From positions 1,426,001-1,490,000 of the forward strand of contig NZ_FOIP01000002.1 in NCBI RefSeq assembly GCF_900105215.1: 64,000 nucleotides of DNA, read 5' to 3'. Source of the stretch: Lacrimispora sphenoides. Its GTDB lineage: Bacteria; Bacillota; Clostridia; Lachnospirales; Lachnospiraceae. Positions within the stretch are counted from its first letter, which is position 1. The number at the start of each line of letters is the position of its first letter. The position numbers were made by a program, and so were the translations under genes. The notes beneath the pieces are model-generated. The model saw nothing but the letters and a program-made list of their open reading frames with translations, was not told the DNA's origin and searched no databases. Positions 9,374 through 17,390 of the stretch are shown one piece after another.

Positions 9374-9682
9374 ATGTACGCGATTATTGCAACAGGTGGA
9401 AAGCAGTACAAAGTAGCGGAAGGCGATATCATTAAAGTGGAAAAGCTTGGTGTTGACGCTGGCGAAGCTGTCACATTTGACCAAGTACTTGTTGTAAACA
9501 ATGGTGAATTAGCAGTTGGTTGCCCAACCGTAGCAGGTGCTACCGTAACAGGTACAGTTGTGAAGGAAGGCAAGGCTAAGAAGGTTATTGTTTACAAGTA
9601 TAAGAGAAAATCCGGATACCATAAGAAAAATGGTCACAGACAGTCTTATACTCAGGTTAAGATCGAAAAGATCAATGCTTAA
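9374..9682 (+). CDS. rplU: Ribosomal protein bL21
   Basis: The 102-residue protein starts '[18 protein letters not shown]', the standard L21 N-terminus, and ends with the RNA-binding '[20 protein letters not shown]'. A longer frame is open upstream to 9305, but AGGAGG at 9362-9367 and the family N-terminus fix the start at 9374. L21 sits in the large subunit beside L20 and 23S rRNA. It is the first gene of the L21-Prp-L27-Obg-YhbY-NadD-YqeK-RsfS series. Confidence 0.97.
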   Translation: MYAIIATGGKQYKVAEGDIIKVEKLGVDAGEAVTFDQVLVVNNGELAVGCPTVAGATVTGTVVKEGKAKKVIVYKYKRKSGYHKKNGHRQSYTQVKIEKINA

Positions 9683-9684
9683 TT

Positions 9685-10023
9685 ATGATAAGAGTAACCG
9701 TAATGGTTGATTCAGAACAGCATTATGCTGGAATCCAGATGTTAGGACATGCCGGTTTATCTGATGATCATCAGGAAGGACAGGAACTTGTCTGTGCTGC
9801 AGTGTCGGCACTTACATTTAATATGACTAACAGCGTGGAACAGTTTACTGAAGATTCCTTTGAAGTGGATCAGGAAGAGAAGTCAGGTGCTTTTCATTTC
9901 CGTTTTACATCAAGTATCAGTTCAGGATCACAACTCCTAATGAATTCTTTGGTATTGGGATTACAAGATATTGAAGAAGAATATGGAGAACCATATATTA
10001 AAATCCGATTTAAGGAGGTGTAA
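9685..10023 (+). CDS. prp: Ribosomal-processing cysteine protease Prp
   Basis: A 112-residue protein of the YsxB/Prp family. The catalytic histidine H22 lies in 'GHAG' and the catalytic cysteine C37 in 'LVCAAVSAL', as in the known Firmicutes enzyme. Prp removes the N-terminal extension of ribosomal protein L27, which is essential where the extension exists. The gene starts two bases after rplU and is followed by rpmA, whose product here carries the matching cleavage sequence. Confidence 0.93.
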   Translation: MIRVTVMVDSEQHYAGIQMLGHAGLSDDHQEGQELVCAAVSALTFNMTNSVEQFTEDSFEVDQEEKSGAFHFRFTSSISSGSQLLMNSLVLGLQDIEEEYGEPYIKIRFKEV

Positions 10024-10026
10024 GTA

Positions 10027-10317
10027 ATGTTAAGAATGAACCTTCAATTTTTCGCTCATAAAAAGGGTGTTGGTTCTACCAAGAACGGTAGAGATTCCGA
10101 GGCTAAGAGATTAGGTGCCAAGAGAGCTGACGGTCAGTTCGTGTTAGCAGGCAATATTCTTTATAGACAGCGTGGAACTCACATTCATCCAGGCATCAAC
10201 GTAGGCCGTGGCGGTGATGATACATTATTCGCTTTAGTGGATGGCGTTGTAAGATTTGAGAGAAAAGGCAGAGACAAAAAGCAGGTTTCTGTTTATCCAA
10301 AAGCAATTAACGAATAA
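10027..10317 (+). CDS. rpmA: Ribosomal protein bL27 with cleavable N-terminus
   Basis: A 96-residue L27. It begins '[18 protein letters not shown]': the 'NLQFFA' motif is the Prp site, and cutting after FF would leave the mature start 'AHKKGVGST', which reaches toward the peptidyl transferase centre. The body '[22 protein letters not shown]' is typical L27. It is preceded by AAGGAGG and follows prp by three bases. Confidence 0.97.
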   Translation: MLRMNLQFFAHKKGVGSTKNGRDSEAKRLGAKRADGQFVLAGNILYRQRGTHIHPGINVGRGGDDTLFALVDGVVRFERKGRDKKQVSVYPKAINE

Positions 10318-10323
10318 TTGGAC

Positions 10324-10358
10324 CGGCTTCATACCTTAGACGTATGGAGCCGTTTTTT
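10324..10358 (+). terminator. Terminator or attenuator between rpmA and obgE
   Basis: An 11-bp stem (CGGCTTCATAC with GTATGGAGCCG, one G-U pair) is followed by TTTTTT. It should end most L21-L27 transcripts, with read-through or a new promoter serving obgE. Confidence 0.85.
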
Positions 10359-10416
10359 AAAATACAGGACCTGCCTGGCTGCCTGTATTCAAAAATTCGC
10401 TGCTTATGCTCAATTT

Positions 10417-10471
10417 AGGGTTGAACCCTTTAAGAAAGGGGCTTAACCCTTTAAAGGAAGGGTTAAACCCT
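10417..10471 (+). repeat. Interleaved inverted repeats upstream of obgE
   Basis: Alternating AGGGTT and AACCCT elements fill this stretch. TTAACCCT at 10443-10450 pairs perfectly with AGGGTTAA at 10459-10466. The flanking AGGGTT (10417) and AACCCT (10466-10471) allow competing pairings. It lies between the rpmA terminator and the obgE start, so it may be a folded leader or an operator. Confidence 0.6.
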
Positions 10472-10506
10472 AATTTTAATCGAAAAGAAAGGTAACAGGT
10501 GAATGA

Positions 10507-11790
10507 ATGTTTGCCGATAGAGCAAAAATATTTATAAGATCCGGAAAAGGCGGTGACGGTCATGTCAGTTTCCGGAGGGAGCTTTATGTTCCGTGCGGCG
10601 GTCCTGACGGCGGTGACGGCGGCCGCGGCGGTGATATTATATTTGAAGTAGATGAAGGCCTTAACACATTAAGTGATTTCCGGCAAATTCACAAATATAC
10701 CGCCCAGGACGGGGAATCAGGCGGAAAACGCCGATGCCATGGAAAAGACGGCGGAAACTTAGTGATCAAGGTTCCGGAAGGCACGGTGCTCAAGGATTTT
10801 GAGTCCGGAAAAGTTATTGCCGATATGTCCGGAGAAAATCGCAGGGAAGTTATATTAAGAGGCGGCAAAGGCGGACAGGGGAATATGCATTATGCAACTC
10901 CTACCATGCAGGCCCCCAAATATGCCCAGCCTGGACAGGCTTGCCAGGAACTTTGGGTACAGCTTGAATTAAAGGTGATTGCGGATGTAGGCCTGGTTGG
11001 TTTTCCAAACGTTGGAAAATCCACCCTTCTTTCCAGAGTCAGCAATGCAAGGCCTAAAATAGCCAATTACCATTTTACAACCTTAAACCCACATTTGGGC
11101 GTTGTAGATATGGATGGTGGAAAAGGCTTTGTTATGGCTGACATACCAGGGCTTATTGAGGGCGCTTCTGAGGGTGTTGGATTAGGACATGATTTTCTCC
11201 GTCATATCGAACGGACAAGAGTCCTGGTTCATGTGGTGGATGCCGCATCTACGGAAGGAAGAGATCCCATCGCGGATATCCATGCCATTAATAAAGAGCT
11301 GGAGGCTTATAATCCGGAGTTGATGGAACGTCCTCAGATCATTGCGGCCAATAAGACTGATGCGATCTATGATGACGGGGAAGATCCGGTTGAAAAGCTT
11401 AAGGCTGAATTTGAACCTCAGGGTGTTAAGGTTTATCCTATATCCGCAGTAAGCGGCAAGGGCGTAAAAGAATTGTTATATGCTATTTATGAACTGCTTC
11501 AGACCGTGAATTTAAGTCCGATTATATTTGAAAAGGAATTCGATGTTAAGAGCCTGCGTGATGCACTCCTTCCATATACTGTAGAAGTAACAGAAGATGG
11601 AGTTTACGTGGTAGAAGGCCCCCGCATTGAAAAGATGTTAGGCTATACGAATCTGGAATCAGAAAAAGGCTTTACCTTCTTCCAGAAATTCTTAAAAGAA
11701 AACGGAATTTTAGATGAGCTGGAACAGGCGGGAATTGAAGAAGGAGATACGGTCCGCATGTATGGTCTTGAATTTGACTATTACAAATAG
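10507..11790 (+). CDS. obgE: Obg family GTPase (ribosome assembly)
   Basis: A 427-residue protein with three parts. The first is the glycine-rich Obg fold (residues 1-158, 'GGDGGRGGDI', 'GGKGGQGNMHYAT'). The second is a G domain with P-loop 'GFPNVGKST' at 165-173, 'DIPGLIEG' and 'ANKTD'. The third is a C-terminal OCT domain from about 345. Obg binds the 50S subunit and links GTP/ppGpp levels to ribosome maturation. Residue spacing and length are normal for the family. Confidence 0.97.
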   Translation: MFADRAKIFIRSGKGGDGHVSFRRELYVPCGGPDGGDGGRGGDIIFEVDEGLNTLSDFRQIHKYTAQDGESGGKRRCHGKDGGNLVIKVPEGTVLKDFESGKVIADMSGENRREVILRGGKGGQGNMHYATPTMQAPKYAQPGQACQELWVQLELKVIADVGLVGFPNVGKSTLLSRVSNARPKIANYHFTTLNPHLGVVDMDGGKGFVMADIPGLIEGASEGVGLGHDFLRHIERTRVLVHVVDAASTEGRDPIADIHAINKELEAYNPELMERPQIIAANKTDAIYDDGEDPVEKLKAEFEPQGVKVYPISAVSGKGVKELLYAIYELLQTVNLSPIIFEKEFDVKSLRDALLPYTVEVTEDGVYVVEGPRIEKMLGYTNLESEKGFTFFQKFLKENGILDELEQAGIEEGDTVRMYGLEFDYYK

Positions 11791-11804
11791 CAGAGGAGAA
11801 TAAT

Positions 11805-12101
11805 ATGACAAGTAAGCAGAGATCCTATTTAAAGGGATTGGCGATGAATATAGATCCTATCTTCCAGATTGGAAAGTCCAGCCTCACACCTGAGATCACC
11901 AATGGAGTTGCAGAGGCACTGGAAGCCAGAGAGTTAATAAAGATTACGGTACTAAAGAATTGCCTGGATGATGGAAGCAGTATTGCTGCAGTATTATCAG
12001 AGAGAACTCACTCCGAGGTCGTTCAGGTGATCGGAAGAAAGATTATCCTTTATAAGCAGGCGAAAGAGGAAAATAAGAGGAAGATCGTGCTTCCAAAATA
12101 A
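11805..12101 (+). CDS. yhbY: YhbY-type CRM-domain RNA-binding protein
   Basis: A 98-residue protein formed by a single CRM domain. The characteristic 'LKGLAMNIDPIFQIGKSSLT' contains a GxxG-like loop region and is followed by 'ALEARELIKITVLKN' and a C-terminal 'VQVIGRKIILYK'. Family members bind pre-50S particles and assist assembly. It lies 14 bases after obgE with GAGGAG upstream and is followed by nadD, the standard clostridial order. Confidence 0.93.
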   Translation: MTSKQRSYLKGLAMNIDPIFQIGKSSLTPEITNGVAEALEARELIKITVLKNCLDDGSSIAAVLSERTHSEVVQVIGRKIILYKQAKEENKRKIVLPK

Positions 12102-12136
12102 TCCTGTTTCATTTTTGGGTCAGGGAGTCAAAGATT

Positions 12137-12754
12137 ATGGGTAGAATAGGCATTATGGGCGGTACATTTGATCCAATCCACAATGGACATTTAATGATTG
12201 GCGGGCAGGCATATAAGGAATATGGCTTAAAAGAAGTCTGGTATATGCCTTCCGGACATCCGCCTCATAAAAAGAATCGTAATGTGTCAGAACCGGCTAC
12301 CCGTCTTGCCATGACAGAACTTGCCGTGAAAGATCATGAAGGCTTTGTCTGTTCGGATTTTGAAGTAAGACGAACCGGAAACACGTATACGGCGCAGACG
12401 TTAAGATTGCTGCGCGAAGAATACCCGGAGCATTCCTTTTATTTCATCATTGGAGCTGATTCTTTATATGAGATTGAGAATTGGTATGAGCCGGACCAGG
12501 TGTTGACTCAGGCAGTCATATTGGCTGCCCGGCGGGAATATGAGGAAGCGGACCGTTCCATGGACAAGCAGATCGCTTATCTGGCCTCTAAGTATGGCGC
12601 GGATATCCGCACGCTTCACTGCGGGGAAATGGATATCTCTTCTGCAGAGTTACGCCGCATGATTGCCAGGGGGCAGTCCATATCAGACTATGTACCGCGG
12701 GAGGTCATCGAATTTATCGAAGCCCACGGTTTATATCAGGAGTTGGAACCATGA
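12137..12754 (+). CDS. nadD: Nicotinate-nucleotide adenylyltransferase
   Basis: A 205-residue NadD, which joins nicotinate mononucleotide and ATP to give deamido-NAD. The nucleotidyltransferase motif 'GGTFDPIHNGHL' is at residues 8-19 and the C-terminal 'ISSAELRRMI' corresponds to the ISSTxIR motif. 'FIIGADSLYEIENWYE' is the usual central segment. Its stop overlaps the yqeK start by ATGA. Confidence 0.96.
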   Translation: MGRIGIMGGTFDPIHNGHLMIGGQAYKEYGLKEVWYMPSGHPPHKKNRNVSEPATRLAMTELAVKDHEGFVCSDFEVRRTGNTYTAQTLRLLREEYPEHSFYFIIGADSLYEIENWYEPDQVLTQAVILAARREYEEADRSMDKQIAYLASKYGADIRTLHCGEMDISSAELRRMIARGQSISDYVPREVIEFIEAHGLYQELEP

Positions 12755-13347
12755 AAGATCTGATCTTAGAGTTGAGAAATGATTTAAAGGGGAGATTAAC
12801 TCCTTCCAGGTTTGAGCATACGATCAGTGTATCATTTATTTGCACCGCATTAGCAATGCGCTATGGATGTGATTTAAATAAAGCGGAGCTGGCCGGACTG
12901 CTTCATGATTGCGCCAAGCCTTATGGAGATGAAGATATTATCAGAAAATGCAGGAAACAAGATCTTCCATTAACTGACGATGAACTGGGGGCCCCGGTCG
13001 TGCTCCATGCGAAATATGGGGCATGGCTTGCAGAGCATAAATACCGTATCAATGACGAAGAGATCATAAACGCGATCCGATGGCATACCACCGGCAGAGC
13101 GGAGATGTCTATTCTGGAAAAAATCGTTTTTACGGCAGATTATATTGAACCCAGACGCGACAGAGCGGTGAATCTGGCTCTTGTGCGGTCTGTAGCATTT
13201 GTGGACTTAGATGAGTGTGTTTATCAGATCCTTAAGGAAACCTTGGATTATCTGGAAGGAAGAGGCAGTTTTGTGGACTCTATGTCAAAGCAGGCATATG
13301 CTTATTATAAGCAGGTTCACGAAGAAAAGAAGGGAGAACAAGGATGA
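12751..13347 (+). CDS. yqeK: HD-domain Ap4A hydrolase YqeK
   Basis: A 198-residue HD-domain phosphohydrolase. Metal ligands are visible as H23 ('FEHTISV'), H52-D53 ('LLHDCAKPYG') and later histidines in 'VLHAKYGAWLAEHKY' and 'IRWHTTG'. YqeK enzymes split diadenosine tetraphosphate symmetrically. The gene is translationally coupled to nadD (ATGA) and to rsfS (its stop overlaps the rsfS ATG). Confidence 0.93.
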   Translation: MKDLILELRNDLKGRLTPSRFEHTISVSFICTALAMRYGCDLNKAELAGLLHDCAKPYGDEDIIRKCRKQDLPLTDDELGAPVVLHAKYGAWLAEHKYRINDEEIINAIRWHTTGRAEMSILEKIVFTADYIEPRRDRAVNLALVRSVAFVDLDECVYQILKETLDYLEGRGSFVDSMSKQAYAYYKQVHEEKKGEQG

Positions 13348-13706
13348 ATCAGTCAGTTGAGATGGTAAAAACCGCTTATGCGGCTTTATCAGATAAAAAA
13401 GGGGAAGATATCAGAATTATTGATATCTGCAAAGTATCCGTAATGGCAGATTATTTTATTATTGCCAGCGGTAACAATGCAAATCAGGTACAGGCTATGG
13501 TTGACAATGTAGAGGAAGAACTTGGAAAAAAGGGATTTGTCTGCAAACAGATAGAAGGCTATCAGTCTGCTAACTGGATACTCATGGATTACGGTGATAT
13601 CATTGTCCATGTATTTGATCGTGATAATCGTTTGTTCTATGATCTGGAAAGAATCTGGAGAGATGGAAAGAAAATTGAGGCTGACGAATTGGAAGCTTTA
13701 TCATAA
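13344..13706 (+). CDS. rsfS: Ribosome silencing factor RsfS
   Basis: A 120-residue protein of the RsfS/YbeB/Iojap family. The conserved core is 'DIRIIDICKVSVMADYFIIASG', then 'GYQSANWILMDYGDIIVHVF'. RsfS binds L14 and blocks joining of the subunits in starved cells. It is the last gene of the operon; a strong terminator follows at 13726-13760. Confidence 0.96.
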   Translation: MNQSVEMVKTAYAALSDKKGEDIRIIDICKVSVMADYFIIASGNNANQVQAMVDNVEEELGKKGFVCKQIEGYQSANWILMDYGDIIVHVFDRDNRLFYDLERIWRDGKKIEADELEALS

Positions 13707-13725
13707 GAACGGAAATTAATTGGGT

Positions 13726-13760
13726 AAAACGGCTTAACAGAATCTGTGAGCCGTTTTTTT
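13726..13760 (+). terminator. Terminator of the rplU-rsfS operon
   Basis: ACGGCT and AGCCGT arms close a short hairpin preceded by AAAA and followed by seven or more T residues, 20 bases after rsfS. Confidence 0.85.
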
Positions 13761-13926
13761 CATTACAGTTTTTTAGTGCAGTTCTATAGAAGTGTGAAAT
13801 TGCTAATATTTATGCTATATCAGTATTGTCTTTTTTTATGTCTTATTTTATGTTTTATTTTATGTCTTGTTACAAGTCTTGTAATAATTGAATTAATGAA
13901 TGTAATTGATTAATCAATATTTTAGT

Positions 13927-13969
13927 CAGCCAAAGGTTTACATAAAATCATTATGTAAACCTTTGGCTG
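13927..13969 (-). terminator. 19-bp perfect palindrome downstream of lexA
   Basis: CAGCCAAAGGTTTACATAA at 13927-13945 is repeated exactly in inverted form at 13951-13969, with a 5-base loop. It lies between the convergent rsfS and lexA genes, 26 bases after the lexA stop, so termination of lexA is the simplest role. No clean U-run follows, and the length of the perfect stem is unusual. Confidence 0.6.
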
Positions 13970-13994
13970 GAATCACGTTTCTCAAATAAAAATA

Positions 13995-14615
13995 TCAATG
14001 TATCCCCAAACGGAACAAACCGATTACTTTGCCCAGAATCTCTACATTGTCTACAATAATCGGATCCATGGAATCATTCTCTGGCTGCAGGCGGTAATGT
14101 CCTTTTTCTTTAAAAAACCGTTTTACAGTTGCGGAATCATCAACCAATGCCACCACAATTTCTCCGTTATGGGCTGTCGGGCAGTGTTCAACAATAATCT
14201 GATCACCCTCAAGTATGCCTGCATTGATCATGCTGTTTCCCTTAACTTTTAACATGAAGGTCTCGGCGTTTGGGAGAATATCAGCTGGTATGGGATAATA
14301 ATTCTCAATGTTTTCCTCAGCATAAAGAGGCTGTCCGGCCGCTACGGTACCAAGAAGTGGAACGTTTACAACTTCCCTGCGTGTCAGCTGAAAGCAATCG
14401 TCTATGATCTCAATGGTTCTGGGCTTGGTTGGGTCTCTTCTTATGTATCCTTTTTCTTCAAGCGTCTCCAAGTGAGAGTGTACGGATGATGTTGATTTTA
14501 AACAGACCGCTTCGCAAATCTCCCTGACTGCCGGTGGATAACCCTTCTTTAAAATTGTTTCTTTTATATATTCCAAAATTTCCTTCTGTTTTGGGGTAAT
14601 TCTCTCTTGCGCCAT
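13995..14615 (-). CDS. lexA: SOS repressor LexA
   Basis: A 206-residue LexA. The N-terminal winged helix ('LEYIKETILKKGYPPAVREI', with 'STSSVHSHLETLEEKGYIRR') binds DNA. The self-cleavage bond is A93-G94 in 'GTVAAGQPL', the nucleophile S128 is in 'GNSMI', and the general base K165 is in 'ATVKRFF'. RecA filaments trigger its self-cleavage. The start has GAGGAGG upstream. Two LexA boxes lie over its own promoter, showing autoregulation, and it is divergent from a LysM protein gene as in Bacillus lexA/yneA. Confidence 0.97.
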   Translation of the reverse strand: MAQERITPKQKEILEYIKETILKKGYPPAVREICEAVCLKSTSSVHSHLETLEEKGYIRRDPTKPRTIEIIDDCFQLTRREVVNVPLLGTVAAGQPLYAEENIENYYPIPADILPNAETFMLKVKGNSMINAGILEGDQIIVEHCPTAHNGEIVVALVDDSATVKRFFKEKGHYRLQPENDSMDPIIVDNVEILGKVIGLFRLGIH

Positions 14616-14649
14616 GGTACGGCCTCCTCAATCCTTATTCATTAAGACT

Positions 14650-14689
14650 ATAGTAACATATGTTCGATAAAAATGCAAACCTTTGTTCG
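14650..14689 (-). promoter_or_regulatory. lexA promoter with two LexA boxes
   Basis: On the minus strand, TTGCAT (14673-14678) and TACTAT (14650-14655) are 17 bases apart. LexA box 1 (AACATATGTT core, 14653-14666) covers the -10 and spacer. Box 2 (CAAACCTTTGTTCG, 14676-14689) covers the -35. Confidence 0.8.
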
Positions 14690-14706
14690 AAAAAATGCAA
14701 AATCAA

Positions 14707-14762
14707 TTGACAAACATATGTTCGCAGTGATATGATAATGACAGAAAAAGAACCTATGTTCT
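14707..14762 (+). promoter_or_regulatory. SOS promoter of the YneA-like gene with two LexA boxes
   Basis: TTGACA (14707-14712) and TATGAT (14731-14736) are 18 bases apart. LexA box CAAACATATGTTCG (14711-14724) sits over the -35 and spacer. A second box, AGAACCTATGTTCT (14749-14762), lies just downstream of the expected start of transcription. Confidence 0.85.
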
Positions 14763-14792
14763 GCTTGGGATTGTTTTAAAGGAGGTATGAAT

Positions 14793-15101
14793 ATGATGAA
14801 GCAATTAATTGCACTGTCATTGGTCGTTTTACTTGGTTCTCATTTTTTTGGCAATTCTATAATGAATGCCCTTGCCGGAGAGACGGAAATTCCGGCATTG
14901 GAGAAGTATTATACAAGCATTGAGATCCAAAAAGGAGACAGCTTATGGAGCATTGCCGGAACGTATCTGGAGAACAGCGGTATGACCACTGCCCAATACG
15001 TAAAAGAATTAAAGAATATAAACGGATTAAAAGAAGATACTATACACAGCGGACAGTATCTGACTGTCGTATACTTTGCATCTGATTCAAGAGTGAGATA
15101 A
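14793..15101 (+). CDS. YneA-like SOS cell-division suppressor with LysM domain
   Basis: A 102-residue protein. An N-terminal membrane anchor ('LIALSLVVLLGSHFF') is followed by a LysM domain ('IQKGDSLWSIAGTYL', then 'LKNINGLKEDTIHSGQYL'). This architecture, the position divergent from lexA and the two LexA boxes match Bacillus YneA, which delays division during DNA damage. An ATG six bases earlier is only one base from GGAGG, so the start at 14793 (seven bases away) is preferred. Orthology to YneA is inference from context; LysM alone only shows cell-wall binding. Confidence 0.85.
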   Translation: MMKQLIALSLVVLLGSHFFGNSIMNALAGETEIPALEKYYTSIEIQKGDSLWSIAGTYLENSGMTTAQYVKELKNINGLKEDTIHSGQYLTVVYFASDSRVR

Positions 15102-15160
15102 ATAGAAGAACCAGACTGCCGCTATTTTTAAATCCATTGATTTTATTGGAATTATATCTT

Positions 15161-15226
15161 AGAATAATAGAAGTGGCGTCTCTTAAAGAGGCGTTAAACA
15201 GGTATTATTAGGTTCAGAATTATTCT
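15161..15226 (+). promoter_or_regulatory. Possible folded leader upstream of the TetM-like gene
   Basis: AGAATAAT (15161-15168) can pair with ATTATTCT (15219-15226), enclosing a second small hairpin built on CGTCTCTT/AAGAGGCG. The gene starts at 15252. Leaders with attenuating hairpins are known for tet(M), but no leader peptide is evident here. Confidence 0.3.
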
Positions 15227-15251
15227 TATAGTCAAAGGATTAAAAATAATT

Positions 15252-17201
15252 ATGAAGATAACTTTTGGAATATTAGCCCATGTAGATGCTGGAAAAACCA
15301 CCTTTTCGGAGCAGGTTTTATATAGAGAAGGGGTAATCAGGGCTCTGGGCCGTGTAGATGCTAAAAATGCATGTATGGATCATGATGATATCGAAAGGGC
15401 GAGGGGAATAACCATATTTTCGGATATGGCCTGCTTTACCCATGACGATAATACATATTATCTGATTGATACGCCTGGCCATACAGACTTTTCTGCTGAG
15501 ATGGAACGGGCCCTGGAGGTAATGGACTATGCAGTTCTTATGATTAACGGTACGGACGGAATTCAGGGACACACAGAGGCAATCTGGAACCTGCTGGAGC
15601 GTTATTATATTCCTGTTTTTTTGTTCATTAATAAGCTTGATGTGATCTCCGCATCTTATGAAAGGGTTTTAACTGAGATTCGAGAACGTTTTTCCGGTAA
15701 TATCCTGGATTTCCAAGGCATTACCCTTAAGAAGGGAAATGAGACTGCCCTGACAGACGATTTCATTGAGAATGTATCTGAATGGGATGAAACATTACTG
15801 GATAAATGGTTCAATGGAAGTATTACTTTTGGAGATTTAAGGCCTGCCGTAGTTTCTCAGATTAAAAACCGGAAGCTATTCCCCTGTTTTGGCGGCAGCG
15901 CTTTAAACGGAGAGGGGATAGAAGCATTTCTTAATATCTTTTATAGTTATACAGAAACTTCCTATCCGCTATCAGTGCCATTTAGAGGGAGAGTGTTTAA
16001 GATCCGTTATGACGGGCATGGAGAGCGAATGACGTATATGAAGATATTAAGCGGCATTCTCAATGTCCGGGAGTCCTTATCAACGGATGAGAAGGTTCAT
16101 CAGATAAGGATATTTCAGGGAGAACGTTTTACGGCTCTTCAGACGGCTTCTGCAGGAGATGTGGTAGCTGTCACCGGGCTTCGGACTACCAGGGCAGGCC
16201 AGGGGCTTGGGGAGTGCTATGATACGGTAGTTTCGACACTTCAACCAACCCTACAGGCAAGAGTTCTGTACTCGTCTGAGATACCCGACCGGGCAATCTT
16301 ACAGATGTTTCACATATTAGAGGAAGAAGAGCCAGGGCTAAGTGTAGTATGGGAAGAGTCTTTGCGGCAGTTAAAAGTGAATATCATGGGTAAAATTCAG
16401 CTTGAGGTTCTGGAACAGGTTGTGTTAGAAAGATTTCAGACAAAGATATCCTTTGGGCAGCCAGAGATCATCTATATGGAAACCGTAGAGGAACCGGTAA
16501 CAGGATATGGACATTTTGAACCTCTTCGCCATTATGCAGAAGTAGCATTAAGGTTAGAACCCGGTGAGAGAGGGAAGGGGATTACATTTGAGAGTCAATG
16601 TCATGTAGACAGGCTTGGAATTAATTATCAGAATCTGGTACGTACCCATGTGTTTGAAACCATTCATAAAGGAGTTTTAACCGGATCAGAACTGATGGAT
16701 ATTATGGTTATCCTGGTTGATGGAATTTCTCATATTAAGCATACTGAGGGCGGGGATTTCCGTGAGGCAGTGTATCGAGCGATTCGCCAGGGTCTTATGA
16801 AGGCCCATAATCTACTTCTGGAGCCCTATTACAGCTTTACGATCTTAATTCCGGATCCACTAACTGGAAGGGTATTAACCGACATTACAAAATATTCCGG
16901 CCGGTTTGAAGCTCCGGTTCCGGATGGAAGAGGAAAAACTGTAATAAGAGGTCAGGGTCCTGTTGCTTCATTTATGAATTACGGGGAAGAGCTGATGATA
17001 ATGACCGGAGGCAAGGGAAGTATATCTATGGTGTTTTCTCATTATGATAGATGTCATAATGAAGCCCAGGTTATTGAACATTATCAATATAACCCAAATG
17101 AGGATATTAATAATCCTTCTTGTTCCGTATTCTGCCAAAAAGGAACTTCGTTTGTAGTTAATTGGGATCATGCAGAAGAATATATGCATACTCTTAAGTA
17201 A
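15252..17201 (+). CDS. TetM-like ribosomal protection GTPase
   Basis: A 649-residue translational GTPase built like Tet(M)/Tet(O) and EF-G. The G domain has 'AHVDAGKT' (residues 9-16), 'RGITI' (51-55), 'DTPGH' (73-77) and 'NKLD' (127-130). EF-G-like domains II to V follow, including 'HTEGGDFREAVYRAIRQGL'. Tet(M) proteins remove tetracycline from the ribosome. This one is clearly diverged from classical Tet(M): switch I reads 'ACMDHDDIERARGITI' and the C-terminus carries extra cysteines. Resistance is therefore possible but unproven; a housekeeping or other-drug role is an alternative. AAAGGA lies upstream of the start. Confidence 0.85.
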   Translation: MKITFGILAHVDAGKTTFSEQVLYREGVIRALGRVDAKNACMDHDDIERARGITIFSDMACFTHDDNTYYLIDTPGHTDFSAEMERALEVMDYAVLMINGTDGIQGHTEAIWNLLERYYIPVFLFINKLDVISASYERVLTEIRERFSGNILDFQGITLKKGNETALTDDFIENVSEWDETLLDKWFNGSITFGDLRPAVVSQIKNRKLFPCFGGSALNGEGIEAFLNIFYSYTETSYPLSVPFRGRVFKIRYDGHGERMTYMKILSGILNVRESLSTDEKVHQIRIFQGERFTALQTASAGDVVAVTGLRTTRAGQGLGECYDTVVSTLQPTLQARVLYSSEIPDRAILQMFHILEEEEPGLSVVWEESLRQLKVNIMGKIQLEVLEQVVLERFQTKISFGQPEIIYMETVEEPVTGYGHFEPLRHYAEVALRLEPGERGKGITFESQCHVDRLGINYQNLVRTHVFETIHKGVLTGSELMDIMVILVDGISHIKHTEGGDFREAVYRAIRQGLMKAHNLLLEPYYSFTILIPDPLTGRVLTDITKYSGRFEAPVPDGRGKTVIRGQGPVASFMNYGEELMIMTGGKGSISMVFSHYDRCHNEAQVIEHYQYNPNEDINNPSCSVFCQKGTSFVVNWDHAEEYMHTLK

Positions 17202-17264
17202 TTGTTGCTTATTACTTTTATTCTTAGCTTGAGTTTATGGGTTGATAAAGATTATGAAGTCTGA

Positions 17265-17390
17265 AAAAAAGCTACATAAAGAAAAGCTATATAAAGAAAA
17301 GCTATATAAAGAAAAGCTACATAATAAAAGCTACTTAATAAAAGCTACATAATAAAAGTTGCAGCTACATAATAAAAGTTGCATAAAGAA
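17265..17390. repeat. Tandem 14-15 bp repeats after the TetM-like gene
   Basis: About eight imperfect copies of 'AAAAGCTACATAAAG' or 'AAAAGCTACATAAT' run head to tail, the last ones drifting to 'AAAAGTTGCATAAAG'. They precede a 9-bp hairpin at 17391-17416 and the terminator at 17420-17451. They are AT-rich and non-coding. Confidence 0.8.

Noticed and set aside
10357..10563. 68-codon minus-strand frame across the obgE leader
   Set aside because: It is antisense to the obgE start and built from the AGGGTT/AACCCT repeats.
17265..17390. Tandem repeats as a CRISPR array
   Set aside because: Units follow each other without unique spacers and are only 14-15 bp; no cas genes are near.
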